Shown here: piece by piece, positions 43,113-52,407 of the stretch
How positions within the stretch are numbered: position 1 is the first letter of the stretch
Layout of the letters: each line of letters opens with the position of its first letter
Assembly: GCF_014199445.1 (NCBI RefSeq)
Contig: NZ_JACIJS010000005.1
Coordinates: 275,926 to 339,925 of the forward strand
Origin: Rubricella aquisinus
GTDB lineage: Bacteria > Pseudomonadota > Alphaproteobacteria > Rhodobacterales > Rhodobacteraceae
DNA length: 64,000 nucleotides
Reading direction: 5' to 3'
Translations under genes and position numbers: made by a program
Notes under the pieces: model-generated
Seen by the model: only the letters and a program-made list of their open reading frames with translations
What the model was told of the DNA's origin: nothing
The model's database searches: none

Positions 43113-45668
43113 ATGAGTGCAGCGGATCATCTGACGAGCACGGCACAGGCGCGGATTTCCGCGGCTGTCACGCGGACCCGTCTGGCCATGATGGCAGAGC
43201 GGGGGACGCGGGCGTTCTGGCCCGTCTGGACGATCCTGTTTTTCGCGATCAGCGTCGAATCCTTTGGCCTGCTGGCCGGGGTGAGCGCGCCGGTCTTTAT
43301 CGGCCTTCATGCGGTGCTGATCCTCGCCTTGGTGGTTTTTCTGGTGTCGGGCGTCCGGTCTTACCGGCATCCAAGCAGGGCAGAGGCCCGCGCGCGGCTT
43401 GATGCGGACTTGCCCGGTCGGCCGCTGGCCACGCTGGAGGACCGCCCGATCATTGGTGCGGATGACGCAGGCGCGCAGGCGGTTTGGATAGCCCATCTGG
43501 AGCGGATGGCGCGTGCGGCGGAGCGTGCAAAAGCCACCGCACCCGATCTGCGCCTCTCGGACCGCGATCCCTTCGCCTTGCGGCTTTTGGCGGTTGTGGC
43601 CATCGTGACCGCGCTTTTGTTCAGCCGTGGCCCGTCTTTCGAGGCGGTCGCACCGGCGCTCACGGCCTCTGGCCCGCAGATCAGCGCTGGCCCCGATTTT
43701 GAAGGCTGGGCAACGCCGCCAGCCTATACCGGCCTGCCAACCCTTTATCTACCGGACCTGACCACTGGCGCGCCGATCCCGTTGCCACAGGGCAGTGAGA
43801 TAACCTTGCGGCTCTATGGCGATGCCGATCCGACGCTGGAGCAATCCGTGACCCCCGACACGGTCGAACTCGCTGAGCGGGGCATCGGCATCCGCGACGC
43901 GACCTTCACCGCCGTGCAATCCGGCATCGTTGCCCTGCCGGGGCGGGAGGACGCCGCGCGCTGGCAATTCACCATCTCCCCCGACGCGCCGCCCGTGGCG
44001 ACGTTCGACGAGGCTGTGCGCCGCTCTACTGGTGGATCGACCGAGGTGATCTTTTCCGCCAGCGACGATTTCGCGGTTCAACAGGTGACGGCGACCGTGA
44101 CGCTCGACCTTGATGCGGTTGAGCGGCGTTATGGCCTGACTGCGGACCCCGACCCGATGGAGCCGTTGCAGATTGACCTGCCCTTGCCCCTGAGCGGGGA
44201 TCGCGATGCGTTCACCGAAACGCTGGTCGAGGATTTTTCGACCCACCCGCTTGCCAGTCACCCGGTCATCATCACGCTTGAGGCCACGGATGGCGCGGGG
44301 CAGACAAGCCAGCCTGAGGTGACCCAAGCGGTGCTCCCCCAGCGGCTGTTCTTTGATCCTGTCGCGGCTGCGGTTGTGGAGATGCGGCGCGATCTGTTGT
44401 GGGCGGAGGCCAATGCAAAACGGGTCAGTCAGGTGCTGCGCGCCACGACCCATATGCCCGAGGATCTGAACCTGCCAAGCGGCGCGTATCTCGCGCTGCG
44501 CTCCGCGATCACGCGACTGGATCTGGCCCGGCTGGATGACCGGGTCGCGGTGGAGCGGGACGCGATTGCAGCACAGCTTTGGGACGTCGCCTTGATGATC
44601 GAGGATGGCGCGCTCTCTGATGCGCAAGAGCGGCTGCGCCGCGCGCAGGAGCGGCTGTCAGAGGCGCTTGAAAGCGATGCCAGTGACGAAGAAATCGCGC
44701 AACTGATGGACGAATTGCGCGACGCGATGGAAAACTACATGGAGCAGATGGCGCGGGAGATGATGGAAAATCCCGACCGCCAGCAGGCCCAGAACATGCC
44801 CGAAGGCCCGACCATGGACGGGCAGGATCTGCAGGAATTGCTCGACCAGATACAAGATCTGTCCGAGGCGGGAGAGCGCGAAATGGCGCAGGCCATGCTC
44901 GACCAACTCGCACAGATGATGGAAAACATGCAAATGCAGATGGCCGAGGGGCAAAATGGCCAGCCGCAGCCCGGTCAGGGCGGCACACAGGAAGGCTTGC
45001 AGGACATGCTGCGCGAACAGCAGAACCTCGCCGATGAAAGCTTCCGCGAGATGCAGCGCGAGTTCCGGGAGCGGATGGGTCAAGGCCAGCAGCCCGGCCA
45101 ACAGCCGCAACCGGGGGAGCCGCAGCAGGGTCAGGGTGGAGACAACCCCCAATCACTGGGCGACGGGCTTGGCTCGCTTGCCGAGCGGCAAGAGGCACTG
45201 CGCGAAATGCTCGAAGGTTTGCGCAGCCAACTGCCCGGTGACGCCGAGGGCGAAGAAGGAGAGGCAGGCCGCCGCGCGCTCGAAGACGCTGAGGAAAATA
45301 TGGCCGACGCGACCGACGCGCTGCGCAACGAGGATGGCGGCCGCGCGCTTGATCAGCAGGCGCAGGCCATGGAAAACCTGCGCGAGGCGATGCGTCAATT
45401 GAGCAACGAAGCCCGCCAGCAGGCGCAAAACGATCAGGAACGCAACGGCACCGGGCAAGCCATGGACGATCCGAACGGCCAGCGTGATCCGCTGGGCCGC
45501 CCCGTCGGCGCACAGGGCGCACTGGATGGGCGCGGCACCGATCTGCCCGATGCGGATGCGATTGGCCGCTCCCGCGCGCTGCTCGACGAATTGCGCCGCC
45601 GCGCCGGGGAGCAGAACCGCAGCGTGGAGGAGCGCGACTACCTGCGCCGCCTTCTGGAACGGTTCTAG
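43113..45668 (+). CDS. TIGR02302 family membrane protein (DUF4175)
   Basis: An 851-residue protein. It has membrane helices near residues 36-54, 57-76 and 152-170, then a large outer domain rich in beta structure, and a C-terminal third dominated by glutamine, methionine and glutamate (DNA about 44730-45200) with coiled-coil character. The final DYLRRLLERF ending is typical. This alphaproteobacterial family is found next to lysA; function is unknown, but the layout suggests an envelope protein. AAGGGGAG lies nine bases before ATG 43113. A strong terminator follows. Confidence 0.88.
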   Translation: MSAADHLTSTAQARISAAVTRTRLAMMAERGTRAFWPVWTILFFAISVESFGLLAGVSAPVFIGLHAVLILALVVFLVSGVRSYRHPSRAEARARLDADLPGRPLATLEDRPIIGADDAGAQAVWIAHLERMARAAERAKATAPDLRLSDRDPFALRLLAVVAIVTALLFSRGPSFEAVAPALTASGPQISAGPDFEGWATPPAYTGLPTLYLPDLTTGAPIPLPQGSEITLRLYGDADPTLEQSVTPDTVELAERGIGIRDATFTAVQSGIVALPGREDAARWQFTISPDAPPVATFDEAVRRSTGGSTEVIFSASDDFAVQQVTATVTLDLDAVERRYGLTADPDPMEPLQIDLPLPLSGDRDAFTETLVEDFSTHPLASHPVIITLEATDGAGQTSQPEVTQAVLPQRLFFDPVAAAVVEMRRDLLWAEANAKRVSQVLRATTHMPEDLNLPSGAYLALRSAITRLDLARLDDRVAVERDAIAAQLWDVALMIEDGALSDAQERLRRAQERLSEALESDASDEEIAQLMDELRDAMENYMEQMAREMMENPDRQQAQNMPEGPTMDGQDLQELLDQIQDLSEAGEREMAQAMLDQLAQMMENMQMQMAEGQNGQPQPGQGGTQEGLQDMLREQQNLADESFREMQREFRERMGQGQQPGQQPQPGEPQQGQGGDNPQSLGDGLGSLAERQEALREMLEGLRSQLPGDAEGEEGEAGRRALEDAEENMADATDALRNEDGGRALDQQAQAMENLREAMRQLSNEARQQAQNDQERNGTGQAMDDPNGQRDPLGRPVGAQGALDGRGTDLPDADAIGRSRALLDELRRRAGEQNRSVEERDYLRRLLERF

Positions 45669-45696
45669 GCGCGCATCGGCTGATCCCAGACATGCG

Positions 45697-45735
45697 AAAG
45701 GCCGACCAGACAGCGATGTCGGTCGGCCTTTTTTT
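45697..45735 (+). terminator. Rho-independent terminator after the TIGR02302 gene
   Basis: AAAGGCCGACC (45697-45707) and GGTCGGCCTTT (45721-45731) pair perfectly over 11 bp, with GAC/GTC extending the stem inside the loop. A run of T residues to 45735 completes it. It lies 29 bases after the stop codon; the opposite gene ends at 45755. Confidence 0.95.
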
Positions 45736-45754
45736 GTGGGTGAGCGCAAGGCGA

Positions 45755-47098
45755 TCAGGCGGTGCCGGTCAAATCCGCAAACAGGGTCTGCACACCGATC
45801 CGCAGCACGTCCACGCCGGACGCATAGGAATCGAGCAGCGGCGCCACGGCCGGCACTGCCATGCCTAGCTCAGGTGCCAGCACATAAATCCCGGCCCCGA
45901 TGGCAAAGAGCATCACCGCCATGGCAAAGCCAAGCGGCGCGCGTGATGGGCGGTCATCCGCCTTGGCCGGAGCTTCGTCCTCGTCCCCTTTCGGCAAGAC
46001 GCCGGAAATGCTGGTTCCCAGGGCAGCCGCAGCGGCGGCAGCGGCCGGGCGCTCTGCCTCGGACGCGCGCAGATTGGCGACGGTATCGACCTGCTCCGTG
46101 CGGGGCATCGCGATGGCGTCGGGGCGCGGCGGGCGCTCCCGCTTTCTGCGGCGGCGGCTGGATTCCTCTGCGGTTTCCTCCGCAACGGGATCGGCAGGCG
46201 CGGCGGCGGGCGTTTCTTCCTGCGGCGCGTCAGACGGCTCCTCATCAATCATGCTGCGCAGTTGTTCGAGGATGTCTTCCTCCTCGGCTGCCGCGTCGGA
46301 TGCGGCGGGTGCGGCCTGTTCCGGCTCTGGCTCCTCCGCAGGGGGTTGGCGGCGCAGGGAGGGTGTTTCCTCGGCGGGCGGAGGTGTCGGCGCACTTGGC
46401 TCGCGCGGTGGGATCGCCCCTGCCTCCTCAGCGGAGGGCACATCCTCGTCATCGACCAGAATACGACGCTCTGCGCGGCGGCGCGCACGGCGGGCCCGCA
46501 ATTCCTCAAACGCATCATCCGCAGGCGTGGCGATCACCGGACCGCGATCGCCCTCCACCGGGCGGCGGTTCTGATCGGGCAGCGGTGGCATGGTCGTCTC
46601 TGGCAGATCGGGCTGCGCGTCGGCGTGGGGGGCGTCGGGGGCATCCATTTCCGGCTCTGCCGCGCGGGAGGTCGCGTCGCCTTCATCCTCCCCGCCAAAA
46701 TCGAACGTGGCGCGGTCATGCTCTGGGAACACCTCCCCGGCGTCCATGTCGCCGGTGGACTGGTCCTCTTCTTCATCGACCCGCTGACGCAGGAGCGCGC
46801 GCAGGGCTTCTGCCGGGTCGGCCTGGGGGCTGGCTGCTTCCGGCTGTGGCTCAGGCTCAGGTGCGGGATCGGGCGCGCGGTTGCTCCATGCCGGCGTGGA
46901 GGTGTCCTCGACCGCCGGTTCCGGCGCGGGTGCGGGCGCTGGTGGCGTGATCGGCGTGACATCTGCCACCTCCGGCTCTGCCCCTGCCTGATGCCATGAC
47001 GTGTGGCACCGCGCGCATTGCACCGTCCGCCCCTTCGCGGGGATCGCGGTATCAGGCACATTGTATTGCGCAGCGCAATTTGGACAGATCAGGCGCAT
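45755..47098 (-). CDS. Zinc-ribbon protein with long acidic linker and membrane helix
   Basis: A 447-residue protein. The first 40 residues form an MJ0042-type zinc ribbon (CPNC...CARC, starting MRLICPNCAAQYNVP). A disordered linker of about 330 residues rich in Pro, Ala and Glu follows, with a basic patch SRRRRKRERPP. One membrane helix (about 390-410) and a short outer tail end it. Such proteins flank ftsE in Rhodobacteraceae and may couple a cytosolic sensor to the envelope (inference). Start at 47098 because upstream residues are not family-like. Confidence 0.82.
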   Translation of the reverse strand: MRLICPNCAAQYNVPDTAIPAKGRTVQCARCHTSWHQAGAEPEVADVTPITPPAPAPAPEPAVEDTSTPAWSNRAPDPAPEPEPQPEAASPQADPAEALRALLRQRVDEEEDQSTGDMDAGEVFPEHDRATFDFGGEDEGDATSRAAEPEMDAPDAPHADAQPDLPETTMPPLPDQNRRPVEGDRGPVIATPADDAFEELRARRARRRAERRILVDDEDVPSAEEAGAIPPREPSAPTPPPAEETPSLRRQPPAEEPEPEQAAPAASDAAAEEEDILEQLRSMIDEEPSDAPQEETPAAAPADPVAEETAEESSRRRRKRERPPRPDAIAMPRTEQVDTVANLRASEAERPAAAAAAAALGTSISGVLPKGDEDEAPAKADDRPSRAPLGFAMAVMLFAIGAGIYVLAPELGMAVPAVAPLLDSYASGVDVLRIGVQTLFADLTGTA

Positions 47099-47282
47099 GA
47101 AGCTTCCCCCGAGGCAGTGAAAAGACGCGTGCGGGCCCCCCCGCATCCCTCTTTGTAACAAGCAAATTCACTGGTGCCTAGCATTGGCTGCATCTGACCT
47201 GCCCTGTCCTATCCGGTGCCGTTGTATCGCGAGGCAGTTTCTGCAAAAGTCAGCGCGGCCACGGGCAGAGGAGCAGTCACGC

Positions 47283-47960
47283 GTGATCGAATTTTCCGGA
47301 ACCCGGTTCAGCTATGGGCAGGACACGATCCTGTCCGATCTGAACCTCAGCATCACGCCCGGCTCGTTCCATTTCCTGACCGGCCCGTCCGGCGCGGGCA
47401 AGACCACGTTTCTCAAACTGTGTTACATGGCATTGACGCCCACGGGCGGCGGGCTGACGGTGTTTGGCAAGGAGGCCGCGATGCTGACGCGCGACGACAT
47501 TGCCCGCTTCCGGCGCAAGATCGGCGTGATGCACCAGAATTGCCAGTTTCTTGACCATCTGAGCGTCGAGGACAACATCGCCCTGCCCCTGCGCGTGCAG
47601 GACAAATTCACCGAAAGCCGCGCCACGGACCTCGCCGATCTAATGGATTGGGTGGGGCTGTCGCATCGTGCCGCAGCCTTGCCCCCCGAATTGTCAGGCG
47701 GGGAGCGGCAGCGCGCGGCCCTTGCGCGGGCGGTGATGATCTCCCCCGATGTGATCATCGCGGATGAGCCGACGGGCAATCTTGACTGGGATATGGCCCA
47801 GCGCGTGCTCACCCTGCTGGTGGAGCTGAACCGGATGGGCAAAGCGGTGCTGATCGCCACCCATGACCTCAACATCATTCGCAGCGTCAAGGGGCAGGTG
47901 AATGCGCGTGTGCTGCGCCTGAAATCAGGGCAGCTTCAGCTTGCCGGGAGCGACCTGTGA
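47283..47960 (+). CDS. ftsE: Cell division ATP-binding protein FtsE
   Basis: A 225-residue ABC ATPase. Walker A GPSGAGKTTF, signature LSGGERQRAAL and Walker B VIIADEPTGNLD are intact. With FtsX it activates peptidoglycan hydrolases at the septum. The start is GTG at 47283 with GAGGAG about ten bases upstream. It diverges from the zinc-ribbon gene and overlaps ftsX by GTGA. Confidence 0.95.
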   Translation: MIEFSGTRFSYGQDTILSDLNLSITPGSFHFLTGPSGAGKTTFLKLCYMALTPTGGGLTVFGKEAAMLTRDDIARFRRKIGVMHQNCQFLDHLSVEDNIALPLRVQDKFTESRATDLADLMDWVGLSHRAAALPPELSGGERQRAALARAVMISPDVIIADEPTGNLDWDMAQRVLTLLVELNRMGKAVLIATHDLNIIRSVKGQVNARVLRLKSGQLQLAGSDL

Positions 47961-48856
47961 GCCGCTTTCTGCGCCTCTTGCGCGGTCACCCGGCGGCAGA
48001 GCAGATCGTGCCGCGCGCGGGCTTTACCGCATGGTTGACCGGGCTGACGGCCTTTGCCATGGCGGCCCTTGCCGTTTGTGCGCTGGCTGCGACATTCGCG
48101 GCGGGGCGTCTGGCGGATCGCTGGTCGTCGGAACTCGCGCGGTCCTCCACGGTTCAGGTGCTGGCCCCGGCGGAAGAGGTGGATCGTCAGGTCACCGCGG
48201 CCCTTGCCGCGCTGCGCACGACGCCCGGGATCGTGTCGGCCCGCGCGCTTGATATGGCAGAGCAGGAAGCCCTGCTTGCGCCATGGATCGGGACCGGATT
48301 GCCGCTGGATGCCCTGCCCGTCCCGCGCCTTATCGTGATCGAAGAAACCGTTGAGGGCCCCGATGCGGCGGCCCTTGCCCTGCGGCTCACGGCGGAGGCA
48401 CCGGGCGCGCAATATGACGACCACACCCGCTGGCGCCGCCCGATGATCGCGGCGGCGGATCGGTTGCGCCTGATTTCGGGGGCAGCCCTTGCGCTCATTC
48501 TGTTTGCAACGGCCGCGATGGTGACGCTTGCCTCCCGCGCGGCCTTGGCCGCGAATGCGCGGGTGATCACCACGTTGCGGCTTGTGGGCGCTGAGGATCG
48601 GTTCATCGCGGGGGCCTTTACCCGCCGCTTTACGCTGCGCGCGCTCATTGGCGCGGGCCTTGGCGCGGCGGGCGCTGCCTTGGCTTTTCTGTTCGTGCCG
48701 GATGTGGGGGCCGAGGGAGCGTTTGTCACGGGATTGGCCCCCCAAGGGCAGGAATGGCTGGCCTTGGCCGGTGTCCCCTTGATCGCCGCGATCACCGCCT
48801 ATATCGCAACCGCACGCGCGGCCAAACGGGCGCTCAACACGATTGAAGAGGCGTAA
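47957..48856 (+). CDS. ftsX: Cell division protein FtsX
   Basis: A 299-residue permease-like protein: one N-terminal helix (about 24-48), a periplasmic domain, then three helices, the FtsX topology. The block ANARVITTLRLVGAEDRFIA (ending of the cytosolic coupling loop) is conserved. The start is GTG 47957 inside the ftsE stop. plsC begins five bases after its stop, so the three genes form an operon. Confidence 0.92.
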   Translation: MSRFLRLLRGHPAAEQIVPRAGFTAWLTGLTAFAMAALAVCALAATFAAGRLADRWSSELARSSTVQVLAPAEEVDRQVTAALAALRTTPGIVSARALDMAEQEALLAPWIGTGLPLDALPVPRLIVIEETVEGPDAAALALRLTAEAPGAQYDDHTRWRRPMIAAADRLRLISGAALALILFATAAMVTLASRAALAANARVITTLRLVGAEDRFIAGAFTRRFTLRALIGAGLGAAGAALAFLFVPDVGAEGAFVTGLAPQGQEWLALAGVPLIAAITAYIATARAAKRALNTIEEA

Positions 48857-48860
48857 CGCC

Positions 48861-49589
48861 ATGATGCTGATCCGGTCCCTTGCCTATAACGTGATCTTTT
48901 ACGCGCTGATGCCGGTCATTGGGCTGATCGCGCTTCCTTATGCAATTGTGAACCGGGATGGCGCGCAATGGGCGATCCATACTTTCTGCCGGATCACGAT
49001 GTGGCTGTTACCCGTGATGTGCGGCACACGGGTAGAGGTGCGCGGCCGGGTGCCCGAGGGTGAAGTGATCGTTGCCGCAAAGCACCAGTCTTTTCTGGAT
49101 ATCGTCCTCATTGCCAACGCGCTCAAACGCCCGAAATTCATTATGAAAAAGCAGCTCAAATGGGCGCCGATCCTTGGATTTTATGCCTGGCGCATGGGCT
49201 GCTATCCGATTGATCGGGGCAAGCGGGGACAGGCCATTCAGGATATGGTTGCCAAGGTCCGCGAGGAACGGCGCGATCCCGGTCAACTGGTGATCTATCC
49301 GCAAGGCACACGCACGCAGCCGGGCGCGAAAGTGCCCTATAAGATCGGCACGGGCGTGCTCTATGAGGAATTCGGGCTGGATGTTTATCCCGTCGCAACC
49401 AATGCCGGGCTGTTCTGGGGCCGCAACAAGGTGCTGCGCAAACCGGGCCTTGCAGTGGTCGAATTCCTTGAGCCAATCCCCGGAGGGATGGAGCGCAAGG
49501 CGTTCATGGAGACGCTGGAACAGCGGATCGAACAGGCCTCCGACACGCTCCATGACGAAGGCCTCGCGCATCTCTCGAAACCGGTCTAG
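48861..49589 (+). CDS. plsC: 1-acyl-sn-glycerol-3-phosphate acyltransferase
   Basis: A 242-residue membrane acyltransferase that makes phosphatidic acid from lysophosphatidic acid. The catalytic HQSFLD (H-x4-D) and YPQGTR motifs are in place, with two N-terminal helices. AGAGG lies eight bases before ATG 48861. It closes the ftsEX operon and its stop overlaps the stop of the convergent small lipoprotein gene by four bases. Confidence 0.93.
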   Translation: MMLIRSLAYNVIFYALMPVIGLIALPYAIVNRDGAQWAIHTFCRITMWLLPVMCGTRVEVRGRVPEGEVIVAAKHQSFLDIVLIANALKRPKFIMKKQLKWAPILGFYAWRMGCYPIDRGKRGQAIQDMVAKVREERRDPGQLVIYPQGTRTQPGAKVPYKIGTGVLYEEFGLDVYPVATNAGLFWGRNKVLRKPGLAVVEFLEPIPGGMERKAFMETLEQRIEQASDTLHDEGLAHLSKPV

Positions 49590-49705
49590 CGCGCCTCCTC
49601 AGCGGCGCGCGCGGCGGCCTCACTCGGGGTGATGGGCGGCCCTTGCCGCCCGCAGGCCGCTGGGGCCAGCACGATCGCCGCGATCAGCATCACCCGCAGG
49701 ATCAT
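49586..49705 (-). CDS. Tiny LptM-like lipoprotein
   Basis: A 39-residue lipoprotein. The signal has helix [16 protein letters not shown] with Cys18, followed by [13 protein letters not shown], which resembles the CGxxGPxxxP pattern of LptM (YifL), a helper of LPS translocon assembly. Its ATG overlaps the argH stop in an ATGA, so it is translated after argH. The link argH - small lipoprotein is common in Rhodobacteraceae. It was read directly, being too short for usual gene calling. Confidence 0.78.
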   Translation of the reverse strand: MILRVMLIAAIVLAPAACGRQGPPITPSEAAARAAEEAR

Positions 49706-51096
49706 GCCAACGCCTCCCGCCAGCGGGCGATTTGCGCGCGCACCTGATCAGGTGCTGTGCCGCCATAGGATTGCCGCGACGCGACCGATGCCTCAACGGT
49801 CAGCACGTCAAACACGCTCTCGGTAATATCGCCATGGACGCTTTGCATATCCGCGAGCGTCAGGTCCGGCAGATCGCATCCCTTATCCTCGGCCATCTTG
49901 ACCAACGCGCCCGTGACGTGATGCGCATCGCGGAACGGCAGGCCCGCCTCCCGCACCAGCCAATCGGCCAGATCGGTCGCGGTGGAAAAGCCGCTTGCCG
50001 CTGCTGCGCGCAGATTGTCGCGACGCGGCTCCATATCCGCGATCATCCCGGTCATCGCCGCCAACGCCAGCATCAGCGTATCGGCGGCGTCAAACACCTG
50101 CTCTTTGTCTTCCTGCATGTCCTTGGAATAGGTCAGGGGCAGCCCCTTCATCACCGTCAAAAGCGCCACCAGCGCGCCAGTGATCCGTGCGACCTTTGCC
50201 CGGATCAGCTCCGCCGCGTCGGGGTTTTTCTTTTGCGGCATGATCGACGAGCCGGTGGAGAACCGATCCGATAGCGTCACGAACCGGAACTGGGCGGAGG
50301 ACCAGATCACGATCTCTTCGGCCAGACGGCTCAGATGGGTTGCGCAGATCGAGGAGGCAGAGAGGAATTCCAGCGCGAAATCCCGATCCGCCACCGCATC
50401 AAGCGAATTGGCCATGGGCCGGTCAAACCCGAGCGCCTTTGCCGTCGCATCCCGATCAATCGGGAAGCCCGTCCCGGCAAGGGCTGCCGCGCCTAAGGGC
50501 GACTCGTTCATCCGCGCGCGCGCATCGACAAAACGGGACCGATCCCGGGCCAACATTTCCACATAGGCCATCATGTGATGGCCCCATGTGACGGGCTGCG
50601 CGGTTTGCAGATGGGTGAAACCGGGCATGACGGCATCCGCCCCTGCCTCAGCCTGATCCACGAGCACCTTGATGAGGGCCGTCAGCGCGGCCTCGGCCTG
50701 ATCGCATTGGTCCCGCACCCAAAGCCGGAAATCGACTGCCACCTGATCGTTGCGCGACCGCGCCGTGTGAAGCCGCCCCGCAGGCGCCCCAATGAGATCG
50801 CGCAAGCGGGCCTCCACATTCATGTGGATGTCTTCCAAGGCGCGGGAAAACGGGAAATCCCCCGCCTCAATCTCTGACAAGACCGTGAGCAGCCCTTCCC
50901 TTATCGCTTTTTCATCGGCATCTGTAATGATGTCTTGCGCGGCGAGCATGGCAGCATGGGCGAGGGAGCCTTGAATGTCCTGCGCGGCAAGGCGCTGGTC
51001 AAAATCAATGGAGGCATTGATCGCTTCCATGATCGCGTCCGGTCCGGCAGCGAAACGACCGCCCCACATGGCGTTTGACGATTTTGGGTCTGACAT
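49702..51096 (-). CDS. argH: Argininosuccinate lyase
   Basis: A 464-residue enzyme that splits argininosuccinate into arginine and fumarate. The signature [12 protein letters not shown], the block MWGGRF at the start and [10 protein letters not shown] are conserved. Start MSDPKSSN at 51096; a GTG at 51111 is a less likely option. Only 30 bases separate it from the divergent tlpA gene, so the two promoters overlap. Confidence 0.96.
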   Translation of the reverse strand: MSDPKSSNAMWGGRFAAGPDAIMEAINASIDFDQRLAAQDIQGSLAHAAMLAAQDIITDADEKAIREGLLTVLSEIEAGDFPFSRALEDIHMNVEARLRDLIGAPAGRLHTARSRNDQVAVDFRLWVRDQCDQAEAALTALIKVLVDQAEAGADAVMPGFTHLQTAQPVTWGHHMMAYVEMLARDRSRFVDARARMNESPLGAAALAGTGFPIDRDATAKALGFDRPMANSLDAVADRDFALEFLSASSICATHLSRLAEEIVIWSSAQFRFVTLSDRFSTGSSIMPQKKNPDAAELIRAKVARITGALVALLTVMKGLPLTYSKDMQEDKEQVFDAADTLMLALAAMTGMIADMEPRRDNLRAAAASGFSTATDLADWLVREAGLPFRDAHHVTGALVKMAEDKGCDLPDLTLADMQSVHGDITESVFDVLTVEASVASRQSYGGTAPDQVRAQIARWREALA

Positions 51097-51126
51097 GATG
51101 ATGATCCGCACGAAAGGAATGAGATT

Positions 51127-51717
51127 ATGACGCTCCGCAGACGCAGCCTGATGGCCACCCTCGGTTTGGCGCTGTTCTACTCCGCAGTCGGGCTAAGTGC
51201 AAACGCCGACCCGCTTGATGTGGACGCCCTGCGCGAGATGCGCGAAGGCGACATGCGCAAGCTCGTCATCCATGACGCGCCCATGCCGCTGGGCGGGCGG
51301 GAGTTTACCGATCCAAGCGGGGCGAACCTGAGCCTTGCCGCGTATGAGGGTCAGGTGGTGCTGTTGAATTTCTGGGCCACATGGTGCGCGCCCTGCCGGG
51401 AGGAAATGCCCGATCTTGAGGCGCTGCAGCTTGAATGGGGAGGTGAGGATTTTCAGGTCGTCACCATCGCGACGGGCCGCAATTCCCTGCCGGGGATCAA
51501 GGCCTTCTTTGCCGAGGTGGGGATTGAGGCATTGCCGATCCTGCTTGACCCGCGCGGGCAGATGGCGCGCGCCTCTGGCGTTTTGGGACTGCCTGTGACG
51601 GTAATCCTTGACCGCGAGGGGATGGAGATCGGTCGCCTTCAGGGCGGCGCGCATTGGAACACCGAGAATGCCCGTGCGATCCTGTCCGAAGTGATCGCAA
51701 ATCAGCCGGACGCCTGA
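51127..51717 (+). CDS. TlpA-family thiol-disulfide oxidoreductase
   Basis: A 196-residue exported thioredoxin-like protein with an N-terminal signal (basic LRRRSL, core, cleavage near ANADP), and redox site [11 protein letters not shown]. It resembles TlpA, used for reduction of cytochrome or copper-site cysteines in the periplasm. AAAGGA lies nine bases before the ATG. Its last 16 bases overlap the convergent TetR gene. Confidence 0.9.
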   Translation: MTLRRRSLMATLGLALFYSAVGLSANADPLDVDALREMREGDMRKLVIHDAPMPLGGREFTDPSGANLSLAAYEGQVVLLNFWATWCAPCREEMPDLEALQLEWGGEDFQVVTIATGRNSLPGIKAFFAEVGIEALPILLDPRGQMARASGVLGLPVTVILDREGMEIGRLQGGAHWNTENARAILSEVIANQPDA

Positions 51718-52352
51718 TCGCCCGGCATCAGGACGCGGAAAATCATCCGTTCGTGATCCAGCCGGGCCTGTTCGATATCCACGACCTCCCGGTCCGGCAG
51801 GCCCGCAAACATCGACCGCCGCAGTGCAAGCGCGAGGATCGGTCCCACGGTCAGGGCCACATTGTCCGACATCTCCGTCGCCACGAAGGTGCCGCGCGAC
51901 ACACCTTCGCGGATCACGCCCAGAACGGCCTCATCCATTTCACACATGCAGGTATCGCGGAAAAACTGCGCGACATTGGGGAACCGGCGGGTCGTCTCCG
52001 CGATCACGGGCATCAATTCGCCCGTGCTGCCGTCGAAAAACTCGGCATAGAGCATCTCCAGCAATCGCTTGAGCTTTTCATCCGATGGCAGGTCGGCATC
52101 CGCGACCAGCGCGCGTACAAACGGCATCGCCTGATCAGGGCCAAAGGTCGCCGCCGCCTTGAACAGCTCCTCCTTGTTGCGAAAATAGAGGTACACGGCA
52201 GGTTTGGAGATGCCGACAAGAGCCGCGACATCATCCACGCGCGTTGCCGCAAACCCCTGCTCGCTGAACACCTTAACCGCGGCCATCAATATCTGATTCC
52301 GCCGATCTGAACCGTTTTGTTCATTTTTTTGGGTGTCGATATCTTGACTCAT
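51702..52352 (-). CDS. TetR-family repressor of the adjacent RND efflux genes
   Basis: A 216-residue regulator. The N-terminal HTH contains ILMAAVKVFSEQGFAATRVDDVAALVGISKPAVYLYF, cut here as the standard TetR helix set, and the C-terminal part is a helical ligand domain (AcrR/TetR_C type). It is divergent from the adaptor/pump genes, with a palindromic operator in the 55-base gap. It probably represses both itself and the pump, with release by a pump substrate. Confidence 0.9.
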   Translation of the reverse strand: MSQDIDTQKNEQNGSDRRNQILMAAVKVFSEQGFAATRVDDVAALVGISKPAVYLYFRNKEELFKAAATFGPDQAMPFVRALVADADLPSDEKLKRLLEMLYAEFFDGSTGELMPVIAETTRRFPNVAQFFRDTCMCEMDEAVLGVIREGVSRGTFVATEMSDNVALTVGPILALALRRSMFAGLPDREVVDIEQARLDHERMIFRVLMPGDQASG

Positions 52353-52370
52353 GGATATCTATCCTAAATA

Positions 52371-52392
52371 GGTGACTGACCCGTCAGTAACC
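52371..52392. promoter_or_regulatory. Palindromic TetR-type operator
   Basis: ACTGAC (52375-52380) CC GTCAGT (52383-52388) is a perfect inverted repeat, and after one mismatch the arms continue as GGT/ACC, giving a 22-base near-palindrome. It lies between the divergent TetR gene (start 52352) and the adaptor gene (start about 52408), as expected for an autoregulated efflux operator. Confidence 0.75.
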
Positions 52393-52407
52393 TGATTTTA
52401 TGTGGTG

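Noticed and set aside
43113..45668. Gln/Met-rich region as a prion-like or phage tail-fibre element
   Set aside because: It is part of the normal TIGR02302 family layout next to lysA.
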